From Berberis thunbergii (lineage: Eukaryota > Streptophyta > Magnoliopsida > Ranunculales > Berberidaceae): DNA of 64,000 bases. The notes beneath the pieces are model-generated. The model was not told the origin of the DNA, made no database searches, and worked only from the letters and a program-made list of their open reading frames with translations. Positions 24,540 to 36,750 of the stretch are shown here, in pieces; within the stretch, counting starts at the first letter, position 1, and each line of letters opens with the position of its first letter. The position numbers and the translations under genes were made by a program. Where the stretch lies: positions 431,093 to 495,092 of the forward strand of contig QNQO01000826.1 of the NCBI GenBank assembly GCA_003290165.1, given 5' to 3'.

Positions 24540-24700
24540 TAATATTTTCTCATAGATAGCAGCTTGAAATGGAGACACTAACTCAGGCTTGATCAGCTTC
24601 AGCCTACTTGCCATCACTTTTGAAATAATTTCTAAATAGGAATTGCAATTAAAATCCTCCACAACTTTCGTGGAACCCTCTCTAATAAATTCTCTACATT
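24540..24700 (-). pseudogene. Fragment of a LINE (non-LTR) reverse transcriptase
   Basis: On the minus strand the text EIISKVMASRLKLIKPELVS followed by PFQAA matches the plant L1-type reverse transcriptase block usually read as YKIISK..ANRLK..L..LIS..QSAF. Only about 50 codons are recognisable, and the catalytic YxDD box is not seen. It is a decayed fragment. Confidence 0.65.
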
Positions 24701-24774
24701 TAACAAAAACCACTATTCGATTCCCATCTATTCCTGGAGATACCTCACTATCCAGAATCTTCATGGTTGCCACA

Positions 24775-25398
24775 GTTTTTCTGTAATGTCACGATCCATT
24801 TGATTTTTGGTGTATGGATTTTACTATTTATTGTTAATTTGAATGATATGGTTGTATAGGTATGTGGCTGATGTGAAGTAGATACTTATGGTTTCTCTTG
24901 GGTTTTGTACACAAACACAAATTGCTAGAATTACTAAATGACATGTTCCAAATGTGAAGAAAATGTTAGTTTTAGTCCCACATACCATTGTTTACGACGT
25001 TCTTTCGAATTAATCCACCTACTAGTTCTATATAATTTTTTCAATCTATATATGAAAGTCTACATTTCGATTTTGAGAGGACTTCGTGAGTTAACAATTT
25101 TTTATTTAATACACTTAGCAGTGGTATGCCTATTGATGTTATATAGTGGACCTGAACTGATGGGAATGGCGTGTCCATAAAACACTGACATGACCTTTGT
25201 TTAGATTATCGTGTGTTTCTTTGGGTGCTCTAGTGATGGTGGACCAAGTCACACCATCCAATACACAAATGAAGGCATGCAAAAGAAACCTCCTTATATT
25301 GATTTGTTCTTTTTTCCCCCACTTTCAATCACTTAATCTAGCAACCAGGATAGGAACTTTGTCCAACCTCCCTTTGAAGGATAACACATGACTTTGTT
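24775..25398. other. AT-rich flank of CACTA-2, no feature seen
   Basis: No gene or repeat is recognised. It ends in TTA, the left target duplication of CACTA-2. Confidence 0.4.
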
Positions 25399-25401
25399 TT
25401 A
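25399..25401. repeat. Target site duplication of CACTA-2, left copy (TTA)
   Basis: TTA precedes CACTACACC and is repeated after the opposite terminus at 40537-40539. Confidence 0.9.
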
Positions 25402-25425
25402 CACTACACCAAAAACCCCCATTAG

Positions 25426-26157
25426 CCACGGTTTTATACCGTGGGCGTAAGACATTGCCACGGCTAAGAGCCGTGGACTACAGGGGCGTCGCAAAAATTT
25501 TTGTCACGGCTAAAAACTGTTGCTAAACATTGTAGCAACGGTTTTATGGTTGAAGGGGGGCGTTATTTGCAGAAATTAGCAACGGTTATAAACCGTTGCA
25601 ATAAAACTAGAAACGGTTTAAAGCCGTGGCTAAATTAGCAACAGTTCTAAGCCGTTACAACGTGTAAATATTAGCAACGGTTATAAACCGTGGCTAACAA
25701 GATAGCTACGGTTTATAGCCGTGGCTAACCATGGCAACGGTTTTGAACCGTGGCTAAGTGTATATATTTGCAACGATTTTAAACTGTGTCTAAAAGTAGC
25801 AACGGTTTCTAGCCGTGGCTAACCATTGCAACGGTTTTGAACCGTGGCTAAGTACATGTATTTGCAACGGTTTTAAACCGTGTCTAAAAGTAGCAACGGT
25901 TATTAGCCGTGGCTAACTGTGGCAACGGTTAGAAACCGTGGCTAAATAGTGTAAATTAAACCGTGGCAAAGGTGCTAGCAACGGTTTTTAGCCGTGGCAA
26001 TATGGAACCACGGTGTGAAACCGTTGGCAATTAAAACAAAATTCAAAAAAAAAAAATTTGTTTTGTTGCAACGGTGTAAAACCGTTGCAAGTTAATATAA
26101 TCGAAAAAAAAATTATATATTTTTTTGCTGCTGCAGCAAAATCACAGCCGTGGCACC
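25426..26157. repeat. CACTA-2 left subterminal repeat array
   Basis: This is the longest array in the window: more than twenty hairpin units of type GCAACGGTTATAAACCGTGG over about 730 bp. A block of roughly 85 bp (from GTGGCTAACCAT to CGTGTCTAAAAG) is itself duplicated around 25720-25890, so the array has grown by local duplication. Confidence 0.9.
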
Positions 26158-26353
26158 TGCAAAATCAGTCCTTACTGTAGTTTGTGTCATGCCTCCGACA
26201 CGAATAAGAACCACCAAACTATATGCTAGATAAATACAAAATCAACCGTAAAAAGGAACTTGTCAAGTTTTGACGCCAAACAAAAACATGTAAACAAATA
26301 GCATTAATTAATGTACAATAACAGGATTAACCTGAACAAATGGAACATAGCTT

Positions 26354-26685
26354 GTTATATCAGGTTTCGCTCGCATCTAAAACAAAAGAATTTCTCTATG
26401 TTTTTTCCAACAATACAAATCGCCCTAGTTATAATGTAAGAAAATACATTGATGCCCTTAGGAACAGGCCCCATTTCTTTCGGTAGTTGCTTGTTCAATA
26501 TACTGAAAATGATGAGAATGCAGCACCTGGTAGTTGCTTGTATATGGCACCGGTGATGGTTGATACAACGACACACTTTGCACCCCAGAAACAAGCAATG
26601 TATGCGCATTCTCCTGTCCAACATACTGCTACCCGTACTGGCTCAGACCTTCAGAGCCCTGCAGTATAAAAATTAGTCAGTACTT
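26354..26685 (-). pseudogene. Copy of the Q-rich exon tail shared with CACTA-1
   Basis: This is nearly identical to 3247-3560 in CACTA-1. On the minus strand the frame SEGLSQYG is followed by TAG where CACTA-1 has CAG, so this copy is interrupted. It marks the ancestral part of the cargo zone next to the subterminal repeats. Confidence 0.5.
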
Positions 26686-26751
26686 AATGACAGACAAACA
26701 TGACCTATAAAGATTGCTAATAAACCAATGACAGACAAACATGACCTATAA
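26686..26751. repeat. 25-bp direct repeat at a cargo breakpoint
   Basis: AATGACAGACAAACATGACC (first 20 of 25 bp) occurs at 26686-26710 and again at 26727-26751. CACTA-1 has one copy only. Its similarity to CACTA-2 stops exactly where the second copy begins, so this looks like filler DNA made at the junction with new cargo. Confidence 0.8.
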
Positions 26752-28079
26752 TTGCATAGTTATTGAAACAAGACAACATAGATACTTTTTAAGTACTTTA
26801 TTGCATATGATCTGGACCTGGGTGTAACAATAAGTTGTAGCAAAAGCACAAGTAGAAGTATCATCATCAACAACATATAGGTTTCACGCTGAAAAAAAAA
26901 TTCTACTAGACCAGATTATATGCTCCTAAAAAAAATTCTACTCCACGGAACTCCTAAAAAACATTGCCATATATCCATTACATCCATCACAGTATATATC
27001 ATCAATTACATAAGCTAAAACTTGATCATGTGACATCATAACATACCATGTTGTCCGATGTAAGAGTCCCAGACTTATCAAAACAACGTCAACCCACAAA
27101 TCCACCAATACAGGCACCATTACTACATTAGATAAGACTTTTTATCCTATTTGCTTGAAATCACAAACGAAAGAGTCATTTATGCTTAAATGTTGAGGAA
27201 GTGAAGTTATCACTTCAATTTTTTCATCATATTGATTCCGGTTATAAGTTTACTAGCTTGCTAAACTGAATCATAAATTCTAAATGTCGAGGAAGTGGGC
27301 GAGGAAATAAGCGAGGGGAGGGAGGTGGCGGGATGGGAAAATCAATCAATTTAAGAACATAATAAAGGAAAATCAGAATGGCATTGAAAACCACCATGAG
27401 TTTACAAATCACATTTCCATTTTTATAGAAACTTTGCAATTACAAGATATACACGAATTACACGTGTTTATCTTTCCTACCAACACACTATAATCTAAAT
27501 ATAGACTCACTTTAATTCCTAACTAGATTTTTCAAGATTTACTACTTGTCAGAATTTTATTTTTTTAAGGTTTTACTTTTATGACAAGAGATTATGAAAG
27601 ATTTGGATTAAAAAAAAACTTTTATAGATTTCTACAGATTTTTGGATAACTTATATTTTATGACAAATGGCAGACCTTTTGAACAGGTGACAGGTGAAAA
27701 AGGAGGGATGCCTGGCCTATTTAAACCCCCTCACCACGCCACTCATTCTTCCCCCTCTCCCTTGCATTTCTTCTCTTCCTCTATAGTGAAGAGATTCTCC
27801 ATCTCAATCTCTCCATTTCTTTGCCATTTCTCTATTTTCCATTTGGTAGGCTCTCTTTTCCTCCAATATACTTCTGCATTTGCTCTTCTTCTTTTATCTT
27901 CCTTTCTTGTGGTATTGCATGCAAATGCAAGTAGCGATCTATTGTTATGGTTTTGGTGGCCTTTTTCAGTCTATGGGTTGATTGAAAGGCTGCTTGAAAT
28001 GATATAATTGTTGTATAAATTATTTCAAATAAATACTATGGACACTAACCTTCACATATGGAATGACTTGGAGAACAGC
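26752..28079. other. CACTA-2 cargo zone, unrecognised part, with a promoter-like stretch
   Basis: I recognise no exon. Around 27715-27800 on the plus strand a TATTTAAA box is followed by a long CT-rich tract and then open sequence, which resembles a captured plant promoter and 5'UTR pointing against the other cargo. Support is only compositional. Confidence 0.3.
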
Positions 28080-28552
28080 AGACGCGCGTAGAACACGCAG
28101 CAATCTCTCAACCGTAGAACACGCAGCACACGCGCGTTTCTGCGACAAATCAAGTTACACCGGACTGCCAAGATCAACCAGCATACACATGCTCCAATCG
28201 CATGTCGCCACATCTCAGCATGTCAACGCTGCGACACAACAGCAATGCGTCCCAGCAGCAGTAAACCCAGCAGCAACAGCAGCAGCAAACCCATCAGCAA
28301 CAGCAAGCAGCATTAGCAACACATCGCAGCAACAGAATGGCACTCTGTTTTGCGACAAAGTGCTCTGCCTAAACCGCGAAATGCTGGAATTTTGCGACAG
28401 AGTGCTCTGCCCTTCCATCCAAGAAATGCTGGAATTTTGTCGCGACAGCGAGCAACCCACTGCATCTCCGAAAGTCCGCCCCTTCTCCTGCAGCCGAAAC
28501 ATCCCTGCCACAATATGTATCCGCATAAAACAACAGCAAGTACGCCAGAGCA
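28080..28552. repeat. CAG/CTCTGC-rich cassette, copy 1
   Basis: This GC-rich island holds CAGCAGCAA runs and words such as GCGACAGAGTGCTCTGCC, and a local duplication of GAAATGCTGGAATTTTG with its flanks. It shares CATCTCAGCATGTCAACG and CACTCTGTTTTGCGACA with copy 2 at 29500. The overlapping open frames on both strands are probably by-products of the repeat composition. Confidence 0.7.
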
Positions 28553-29499
28553 ACATTCACAAATAAAAAATACCATTAAGCTTATATAATATAATTACAA
28601 ACAATATAATTACAAACAATAATTAAATATCAATACCATTAAGCTTATATAAAAAAATAGTAATAATAACAGAGCAACATTCACAAATAAAAACCACATT
28701 TAGATGGATAAAACCTAAAGATTCAATATATGATTCAAACATTTAGATGAAACAAATATGGGAATTAAGTGGAAATAGAACCATATTGCCGAGTTCCTTC
28801 TTAAAACCGAACCAGAAATGATGTATCAAACCTACGAATCCAATCCATATCACATCAAAACATCCACTCAGACAACTCAATATGATTGGATTTCTTTTGA
28901 CAAATAGGCATTTTCTGTGCTATTCTCTTATTTCAACTTTCCTGATAGAATCCAATTGGCTGAGCGGTCAGGATAATTGATGGAGCCACATTTGGAATTC
29001 ATAAATTCTAGAATTCACATCCCTATCTACTTCTATATATATACCTCCGGACAAAGAAAACATTTTATCATGTAGCCCGTTTAATCAAGCATTAAGATGT
29101 CGATGCATATAACTGAGATCTCTAATCAATATCTGAGTGGTTTGACTTCAGAGTAGAAGATCTTGCTAGTGGCAAATAGATTGTTTCTCACTTGCACAAG
29201 CAAAAATGGCACATGCAATCAATGCAACATCTGATCAGTAAGCATCAGGTTTAGAAGACACGTGCAGAAGATAGATGTGCAGAGGTAAAGGTGACTTACA
29301 CTAGTTTTCCTCCGACCAATCTTTAAGGCATAAGCCAATCGTCGCAGTTGCCAATTTTTGAGCTTCGGCGGTGTTTCTTTTTCATCATCAGTTACTTCCC
29401 ATCACCTAACATGTCAAGTTTAAGTTCTAAAGTGATGTCTACAACTGAAATTGAAACTAAAATTCTCACTCGATCAAGTAATCTCTCTATACTTGCATG
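28553..29499 (-). other. CACTA-2 cargo zone, one exon-like piece, otherwise unassigned
   Basis: On the minus strand about 29390-29290 reads TPPKLKNWQLRRLAYALKIG then RRKTSV before a GTAAGT donor. That is a plausible captured exon, but I do not recognise the family. The rest is AT-rich with no exon seen. Confidence 0.3.
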
Positions 29500-29730
29500 T
29501 GATATCGCGACATCTCAGCATGTCAACGATGCGACAGACAGCAGCAAACCAAGCAGCAACAGCAACAGCAAAGCAGGGCAGCAACAGCAGTAACGCGCCA
29601 AAGCGTAGCAGCAGCAGCAGCAACATCAACGCCGCGCATGAAACAGCAGCAGAAAAAAATTACAGATGCACTCTGTTTTGCGACAGAGTGCTCTGCCTAC
29701 CTGCTCCTCGTATAGAGCCAAGCAAAGCTA
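29500..29730. repeat. CAG/CTCTGC-rich cassette, copy 2
   Basis: The cassette contains CAGCAGCAGCAGCAAC runs and GCGACAGAGTGCTCTGCC, matching copy 1. Related islands lie in the CACTA-3 cargo at about 50480, 52680 and 56085. Confidence 0.7.
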
Positions 29731-30414
29731 TGCACCTTCACAAGTACTTGCCACAATTACCTGCAATTGTCAACCAAGCAAAGTTAGCTTTTATAGTTTG
29801 ACAAGAAGCTCAAACCAATCATGCATTCGAAGAAAAACAAATGCTGGAAAAAATTCAATTCATTCCAACATCTTAAGTTGAAATTTATGTAAAATGGACA
29901 GCTGCAATCGGCTACATTCTTCATTTTCGTACAATTGTTTGATAGGCGAAAAAGGTTAAAATGAGCTGATTTTTTGTAACTTGCAACTTGCAAATAAAAT
30001 TGCAAGTTCAAAATGCAAATTGCAATAACAAACTCTAAATGCCAATGAATAACAAGCACTAAATTGACTTGAATAGGCAACCTTTACTCAATTAAGACAG
30101 TGCCACACCGAGCACTAAACTTGACCATATGAATAACAAGCACTAAATTGACTATTTCTTGCAAATTAACAACATGAACAAGTGATTGGCTAAAATAACT
30201 TGAAACCCTTTTTCAATACATGGAAAGCAAAATATCTCCAAATACAAAACAGAATGAACAACTCTCATCACCACAAGTTGCTAAAAGCATAGATAAATAT
30301 GTTTAATGAGACAAGTCAATATCAAATTTCATATGCAGTTATTTATCAAATTATTCACCATAGGCAGTTAAAGAAGTAAAATCTTTCCTAAACCTGCTTA
30401 AGCTAACTACTTAC
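29731..30414. other. CACTA-2 cargo zone, no exon seen
   Basis: AT-rich sequence with short internal repeats (AATAACAAGCACTAAATTGACT occurs twice near 30050 and 30130). Nothing recognisable as coding. Confidence 0.4.
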
Positions 30415-31356
30415 CTCATTTATCCTGCAACATTCTTTATCAGACCAACAGGATTCATCCATGACTTCATCTTTTGGCCAGTTTGGGTTCTGCAGAACAG
30501 CAATATTTGTTGCCTCCTTTTCACTAGAAATTCTTTCCTTGAGTACAGGAGAAGGAATATCCATCACTTTAGTAACGGAAAATCTTTCATGGTAGTCATG
30601 TTCATACTCATGCTGTTTCTCCTTGACAGACTCAGAAGTTGTAGCTCCCATACTATTTTCCATAGCATTGACACCTTTAACTAGTGCATCTTCTTGTTCT
30701 GTCTTTTCTGAAGTATTTTCACTTTTCTCTTCCAAGAGTAACTTCAAAAACTGCGTAAAGTAGCAAAAATGAGAATATCTCTAGAGGAGTAGAACTATGA
30801 ACAATGCATGAAAAAAGTATTAAATAATCTTTCCATCTCCAACCCCACAATGATCTAGTCTTTCCATCTCAAAACCTTTTTGTTGATTATTTATATTGAA
30901 TCTCATTTAGCTAAAAGAAACTCATTTGATGGCAATGTACAGAACTTCTACCTGATAGGACTACAAGCAGGGGAGGTGCAAGCAGTTGATTTCAGTTTTG
31001 TTGATGGCAAGATGTTGATGCACTATATGCTTCCTTTCAGAGTATGAAATCATGTTGTCTGAATCTAGGGTTGTCTCTGTCTTGTAAGAGCTACATTTCT
31101 ACATGTCAAAAATATATGATGTAGTTAGACAAAATTTAAAAACTTAGGAAGAAGTAAACTATTAAATAATAAATGAGAAATGAAATGGAGGAAATAGAAC
31201 AATTAGGAAGTTATATTCAAAAGCCAGAATAACCTTCAGGTACACTAAATCATCCTCAGAAAACGCCTTCTCATCATTGACATGAGTAACAGCGCACCTC
31301 GCAGCAACACCATTATGAACATGCTGTTTTATGGATGATTCATGAGTACTTACAAG
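30415..31356 (-). CDS. Two further in-phase exons downstream of the SEC14-like fragment
   Basis: Exon 31356-31234 (begins [17 protein letters not shown]; 41 codons) and exon 30750-30415 (begins [18 protein letters not shown]; 112 codons) both have AG acceptors and GT donors and are open. They continue in phase 0 from the last recognised SEC14 exon, which also ends in phase 0. I do not recognise their sequence. They may be the variable linker and C-terminal part of the SEC14-like protein or exons of another captured gene. The second is acidic and Glu/Ser/Lys-rich. Whether they are spliced together is inference. Confidence 0.4.
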
Positions 31357-31405
31357 CTAAACTAACAAAAGGGGAGGAGAAAAGGATGGAAAATAGATCA
31401 ATAAC

Positions 31406-33084
31406 CTTTACAATTTCTGGATTCTTCCATGGACCTTTATCTGAGCGCATACAGCCACTTTGATCAGCACAAGTACAAGTACCACCTAAGAAATTAGGCA
31501 ACTCGCTGTTGCAAACGACACTGAGTGAGTTTCAAATAAAAGGTTTGCTGAAAAGATGTTTTAACCCATTATAAAGTGAAATATCAACAGGGAAAAGGCA
31601 GCTGCTACAATGTGTGTTTGTATGTGTGTGTGGGCGTGTGTGAGAAGAGTGAGGGTGGCGTGGGAGTCTCATCACAATGCAATGATTGCAGTAATTTACC
31701 TCGCATCAATTATTTCAAGCAACTTGCTTTGGTACTTGCTTCCAAGAACCTGATCGGAAGAAACCTCTCATTATTTAAGCGACTCCTAGATCAAAAGCAA
31801 CATTTCAAAGAAAGGAGATGTCTTACATGGTTCTTTGATGTAGTTTTGGGATCAAGGAAACCTTTCACAGTGTTCCATAGCATTCTAAACCCAGGACCCG
31901 CATTTATGATGAACATGCGGTTCAAGCTCTGAAGAATAAAAAAAATCTCCATGTGATTTACATAGTTGTTCTATCTAAAATCCAGAAACGAACTACACCA
32001 TTAGCAGCAAACACAAAAAGAAAATACATCAGGATAGTTATCACCATCAATTTTCTGAAGACTCGCCAGAAGGTCTCTTGCAGCTTTGTTGAAACTTCTA
32101 ACTCCCTAGGGAAACAATAAACACGTTAGGCATGGTTAAGCAAGAAACTATATAGTCTTTCTGTACTGCATAAAACAATGTATGTCAACAACAAAGGCGG
32201 AGGAAATCCACCTTGTAATTTTTATTTTTCATTTTAAATAAATTCAGGTCAGTAGTCTCACATACCACACCCTGAACATCCAGGATAGTTGTACTCTGAT
32301 CGATGTGCTTACTTGCTGCGACTGAGCAAGCTGGAAACTTGATGTTAAAAGTTCTTTCAAACTCCATAACATGATATTTCACATAGCGATCAATAGTTGT
32401 AATTTGCAACACTTTGTGAGCATCAATTTGGCCAAGCCTCTCAATATATACAGGCCTTCCTTCTTTATCTACACCATGGTGACCTTGAGGATAGTGTTCC
32501 AAAACTTCATTGATTTCACCAAATTCAAAATCCTGATAAAATTATATAAAACAAAATAAATAAATAAATAAATAAAAGAAAGTTCTGATATTAGATTGGT
32601 CATTTAGACTAAATTTACTATTTCTAAATCCAACTGCTTATGCCATCAATACCTCCATTATTGTGTCTGTACCAAACTCCTTCCTCCACTGAAGCATGTC
32701 TATCCACATTTGCTTCGTTTTCTCCATGTCAAATTTTTGGGCCTTCAAAAATCTGTTTGAAAGAAATATTTATGAGCCAAAAACCTGGAACTCAGGGTAC
32801 CAAAAGTTTAATAATCTAATAATCTTCACAACAATATCTATATGATCCAATTATACCATAAACATCGTTGTATACAACACGTACCTTATGCATGACACTT
32901 ATCAATTCTTTTAATCTTTATCATAATAGGTCAAAAACAGGTTTTGTAACTTTAATTCAGATACAGTGACTCCGGAAAAGAGAAGTAGGTAATCTGAGCA
33001 TCATATGATAATCATCATGTCTTGAGGGTAGAAGTTCTTCTAAGATGAGTGCTTGACGGAAGGCATCAACTGCTTGCACCTCCC
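31406..33084 (-). pseudogene. Captured SEC14-like phosphatidylinositol transfer protein (SFH type), seven open exons
   Basis: Exons on the minus strand: 33084-32994 ([20 protein letters not shown], ..HDDYHMMLR), 32752-32653 ([13 protein letters not shown]..), 32532-32266 ([17 protein letters not shown].. to TTILDVQGV), 32105-32028 (VRSFNKAARDLLASLQKIDG), 31928-31827 ([20 protein letters not shown]), 31749-31700 (VLGSKYQSKLLEIIDA) and 31505-31406 ([20 protein letters not shown] ..). Together they cover CRAL-TRIO-N and the whole lipid-binding CRAL-TRIO domain without any stop or frameshift. The family exchanges phosphatidylinositol and phosphatidylcholine at membranes. The first exon lacks its own start and is preceded by peroxidase exon 3 across a 41-bp intron remnant. 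Its donor is AG/AT instead of AG/GT, so splicing to the next exon is probably impaired. The native N-terminus and the C-terminal nodulin-like domain are not recognised. Confidence 0.9.
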
Positions 33085-33125
33085 CTGCAACAAAACTGAG
33101 GCCTTTAAATCAAACTGTCACATAC

Positions 33126-33882
<757 letters not shown>

Positions 33883-33939
33883 TTCTAGATGGTTGTGTAG
33901 ATTTCAAGTAATGAAGTTCCACTCTAATGATTCTTCCTT

Positions 33940-33947
33940 CTTATATA
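33940..33947 (-). promoter_or_regulatory. TATA box of the captured peroxidase
   Basis: On the minus strand TATATAAG lies about 58 bp upstream of the peroxidase ATG at 33882, a normal plant spacing with a short leader. The promoter therefore came along with the gene fragment, so the cargo might be expressed on its own. Confidence 0.55.
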
Positions 33948-34870
33948 CTAGTCTATCCCTTTGATTTTTTCATTGGAAGGCTGTCATTACATTTGATATA
34001 ATGGGATGTATAATCCCATAAGCAAGGTCTGGTATCGACAAAGACAAACTGGTTGACTATATACATAGTCTTACTGCAGGGCAACAAATTAAGGTTAAGT
34101 TTAAAAGATGGATTACAATATTTGATTGAAAATGTTAGAATACAAATCATTGGCGCTATATGGACACGATCAAAGTTGACTATAGTGAGGAAAATAGAAT
34201 AAGAAGGAATGGAAAAGCATTATGGATCACCACCATTCAAGCTAAAAGGAATAAATCATTGGCCAGGCTGATCTGATCAATCCCACACCGTTGAATATTA
34301 ATATCTGGTTGGATTATTTTTTATTGATGTGAGCTGGAATATCGGCTTGTAAAGTGAAGAGGCAGCCTATGCATGTTATTGAAAATCAAGTTGATGAAAC
34401 TTGGAAGGAGTTGACTATGAAAGCAATAGAGCAAGAATATGATTATTAGTTTGTTTATAACTAATATAACCCCAATTGGCTCAGAACTGCTCTTTCATGA
34501 TCAATAATGCACTTGTAAACAACATTGCAATTCTTAACAGAATTGATGGTTGTGTATATTTGATAATATAAGATGACCAAGTGTGAGTCCTTTTGTTTGA
34601 GTTGGGGTACAACAACCATTGACAGCCATGCAGACAATTTAGATGAAGTCATTAAGGTACATTAATGGACATTTTGGATAGAATTGCACTAGACATTTTA
34701 CGATTGTGTACTATACATGTTTTTGATCATTGGAAACATGAATTCACATTCATTGAGATAATTGAAGAGAACAAAAGAACAAAATAGATATAATACTTGA
34801 ACTAGGTTAGATGGCCACCACATGTAAGGAGAATACCTCAACCATAGCTCAAAACCAGTGTGCTAACCGC
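33948..34870 (-). other. Upstream region of the captured peroxidase
   Basis: There is no exon here. This is likely the donor gene's promoter region. It ends at about 34850-34880, where GGTTTTGAGCTATGGTTGAG (minus strand) resumes homology with CACTA-3 at 50646-50667. Confidence 0.45.
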
Positions 34871-35019
34871 GCACACTGAAACCCGCTGCGGCCAGAAATA
34901 GCACGTACAACAATAAACATTAAAAGAAAGACATCATAATCAAAAAGTAAACATAAATAAACATTAAAAAGTAAATATAGTCAGAAAATTCACCATTAGA
35001 CTCTTGGTTTTTGTAACTA

Positions 35020-36693
35020 TCAATCATCAAGTTCCACATGAGTTCTACACCATATGAAGAAATCACCAACGTCCAAATCCCCCATATTGTCTCCTTTTGG
35101 ATCACTTTTGTAAAGTTTCACCCCAGTCTTGTATTTGAAGCATAAGGAAAGTCTGATCTCTGTTGCAGGGTTCAATGATCCATGACAAGCGCAAGATAAT
35201 TGATGGATAGGATCTACAACCTCTAATGCTATCGCGATGACATTCCTTTCCCAATCGCAAACTTTGTATCTCCTTGACACTGAAGGAACAGGATTGCTTG
35301 GAGAAGGAAACCTCGCAACACCTTGAGAAGATGATGGTAATGGAGATGGTGGTAATGGAGATGGAGGTAATGAAGATGGTCGTAATGGAGATGGAGGTAA
35401 TGGATTATCCGGTTGCCTTGTCGATTGTGCACCGGATGATGGTGGATCTTCAATTCTTTGAACAACTCCTTGTATTCCCTCACTTGTTGATGGTCTTACA
35501 TAAGTTCCACTTTCAAGTCTCTCTCGTATCCATCTAACATTTTCTTCCAATCTATCATATTTTTCACTACATTTTTTTACTTCCAATGTTTTTTCCAAAA
35601 GCAATGAACGAGCGGGAAGTGCAGCATCATACTTCCTTTTAGAGACAGTGGTTCCAACACAACGAGTACGTCCCCTCACTTCTTGGCCAAACACTTGGCT
35701 TAGAGGATCATCATCAATAGTGAGGTCAATGTTACCCTGAGTTGAAGATTCTTGCAATGCAGCTTTTTTTGCTTTAACTTGTTCCTTCAAAAGAATGAAA
35801 AAATAAAATAAATCAGGACACAAATAATATTCAAACAACTACAAAGTAAATTAAGAATTGGGTATAAAAGACATCATTGGGCACATACCATATATTGTTC
35901 AGAACCATGCGTAGGTTTTCCATCCTTTCCCGTGTGACAAGCAATCCATATGTCAGTGCGTGTGACTGGTTCCCCATCAGGGTTCTTCTCAACCTATATA
36001 CTTGAAAGATTAGTCTCAGCCTATAAAGTTAAATGGTATATAATATTGTACTAGTAGCTAGAAACTCAATTACCATTTCATACTCTACTTCTGCAGCACT
36101 CTTTTGACCACCCCCCCATACATACTTTGAAGCCTTTTTGTTTTTTGCATTTTGGTCTCTAATTGCCTTCGCTTCAGGGGTGCTCTCATAGCGAACAAAC
36201 TCCTTCCAATCCTCCTCTCTTACACCATTTGGAACAAGCTTATCTTGTTCCTCAATGGTAGGATACTTATCCAAATAATTCTTCCTAAGATGTGCCTTGA
36301 ACCTTCTATAATATTCAGGCATTTTCAAATGCACACTCTTTTTCACATAATTTGGGATGTCGTATTCACGCTGCAAATAAGCCATTGAGATATAAGTTGA
36401 AAATAAAATAAGACATTATAAAAATCAATGATTTAAAATCTCACCTTGAGGCCATTCCACACATCCTCTTTGTAGTTGTCAGTAACATGGTGCCAACCCT
36501 TGAATTAATGGGCACAAGGGTTTCAACAAGCTTTCCAATGTTTTTATTGAAATTTCTAGCACCAGGTCCAACTGCTAAAACCGTGGAGGTTGAACTGTAT
36601 GGTCTGTTTAACTTCAATGTCATCATTTGTAGATCTAGTGACATCAATGGTGGAGAGATTGCCGCCAGTATTATCCATCTCTATCAATGACAT
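35020..36693 (-). pseudogene. CACTA-2 second gene: Transposase_24 protein, nearly intact
   Basis: Exons A 36693-36445, B 36370-36074, C 35993-35889 and D 35784-35020 have conserved borders. B, C and D are open throughout (297, 105 and 765 nt) and encode the VPNGVREEDWKEFV block, the DGEPVTRTDIWIACHTGKDG block, the SPLPP repeat and the C-terminal KVCDWERNVIAIALEVVDP domain. Exon A keeps its 249-nt length but has gained one base near 36580 and lost one near 36505; the shifted frame meets a TAG between them. This is the best preserved of the three copies. Past the stop, CACTA-2 lacks about 340 bp that CACTA-3 has at 49975-50310. Confidence 0.88.
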
Positions 36694-36734
36694 TATAGAT
36701 ATTAACCATTATCAAACAAAAAGAAATAAGAATC

Positions 36735-36750
36735 ATTGACCAAAAAATAT
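36735..36750. other. Deletion scar where TNP2 is missing from CACTA-2
   Basis: Sequence matching CACTA-1 up to AAATAAGAATCA (about 11172) passes through TTGACC into AAAAAATATTAAAAGATT, matching CACTA-1 from about 14946. Some 3.77 kb including all of TNP2 is absent. TTGACC resembles the nearby CATTGACCAAAGG and may be filler. Confidence 0.8.

Noticed and set aside
28063..28589. Q-rich open frame of 167 codons and antisense frames
   Set aside because: It is made of CAG repeats and repeated words, open in several frames at once, without a plausible start context or homology. It was treated as a repeat cassette.
28955..28985. tRNA-like word GGCTGAGCGGTCAGG
   Set aside because: No matching acceptor stem, anticodon loop or T loop could be folded around it.
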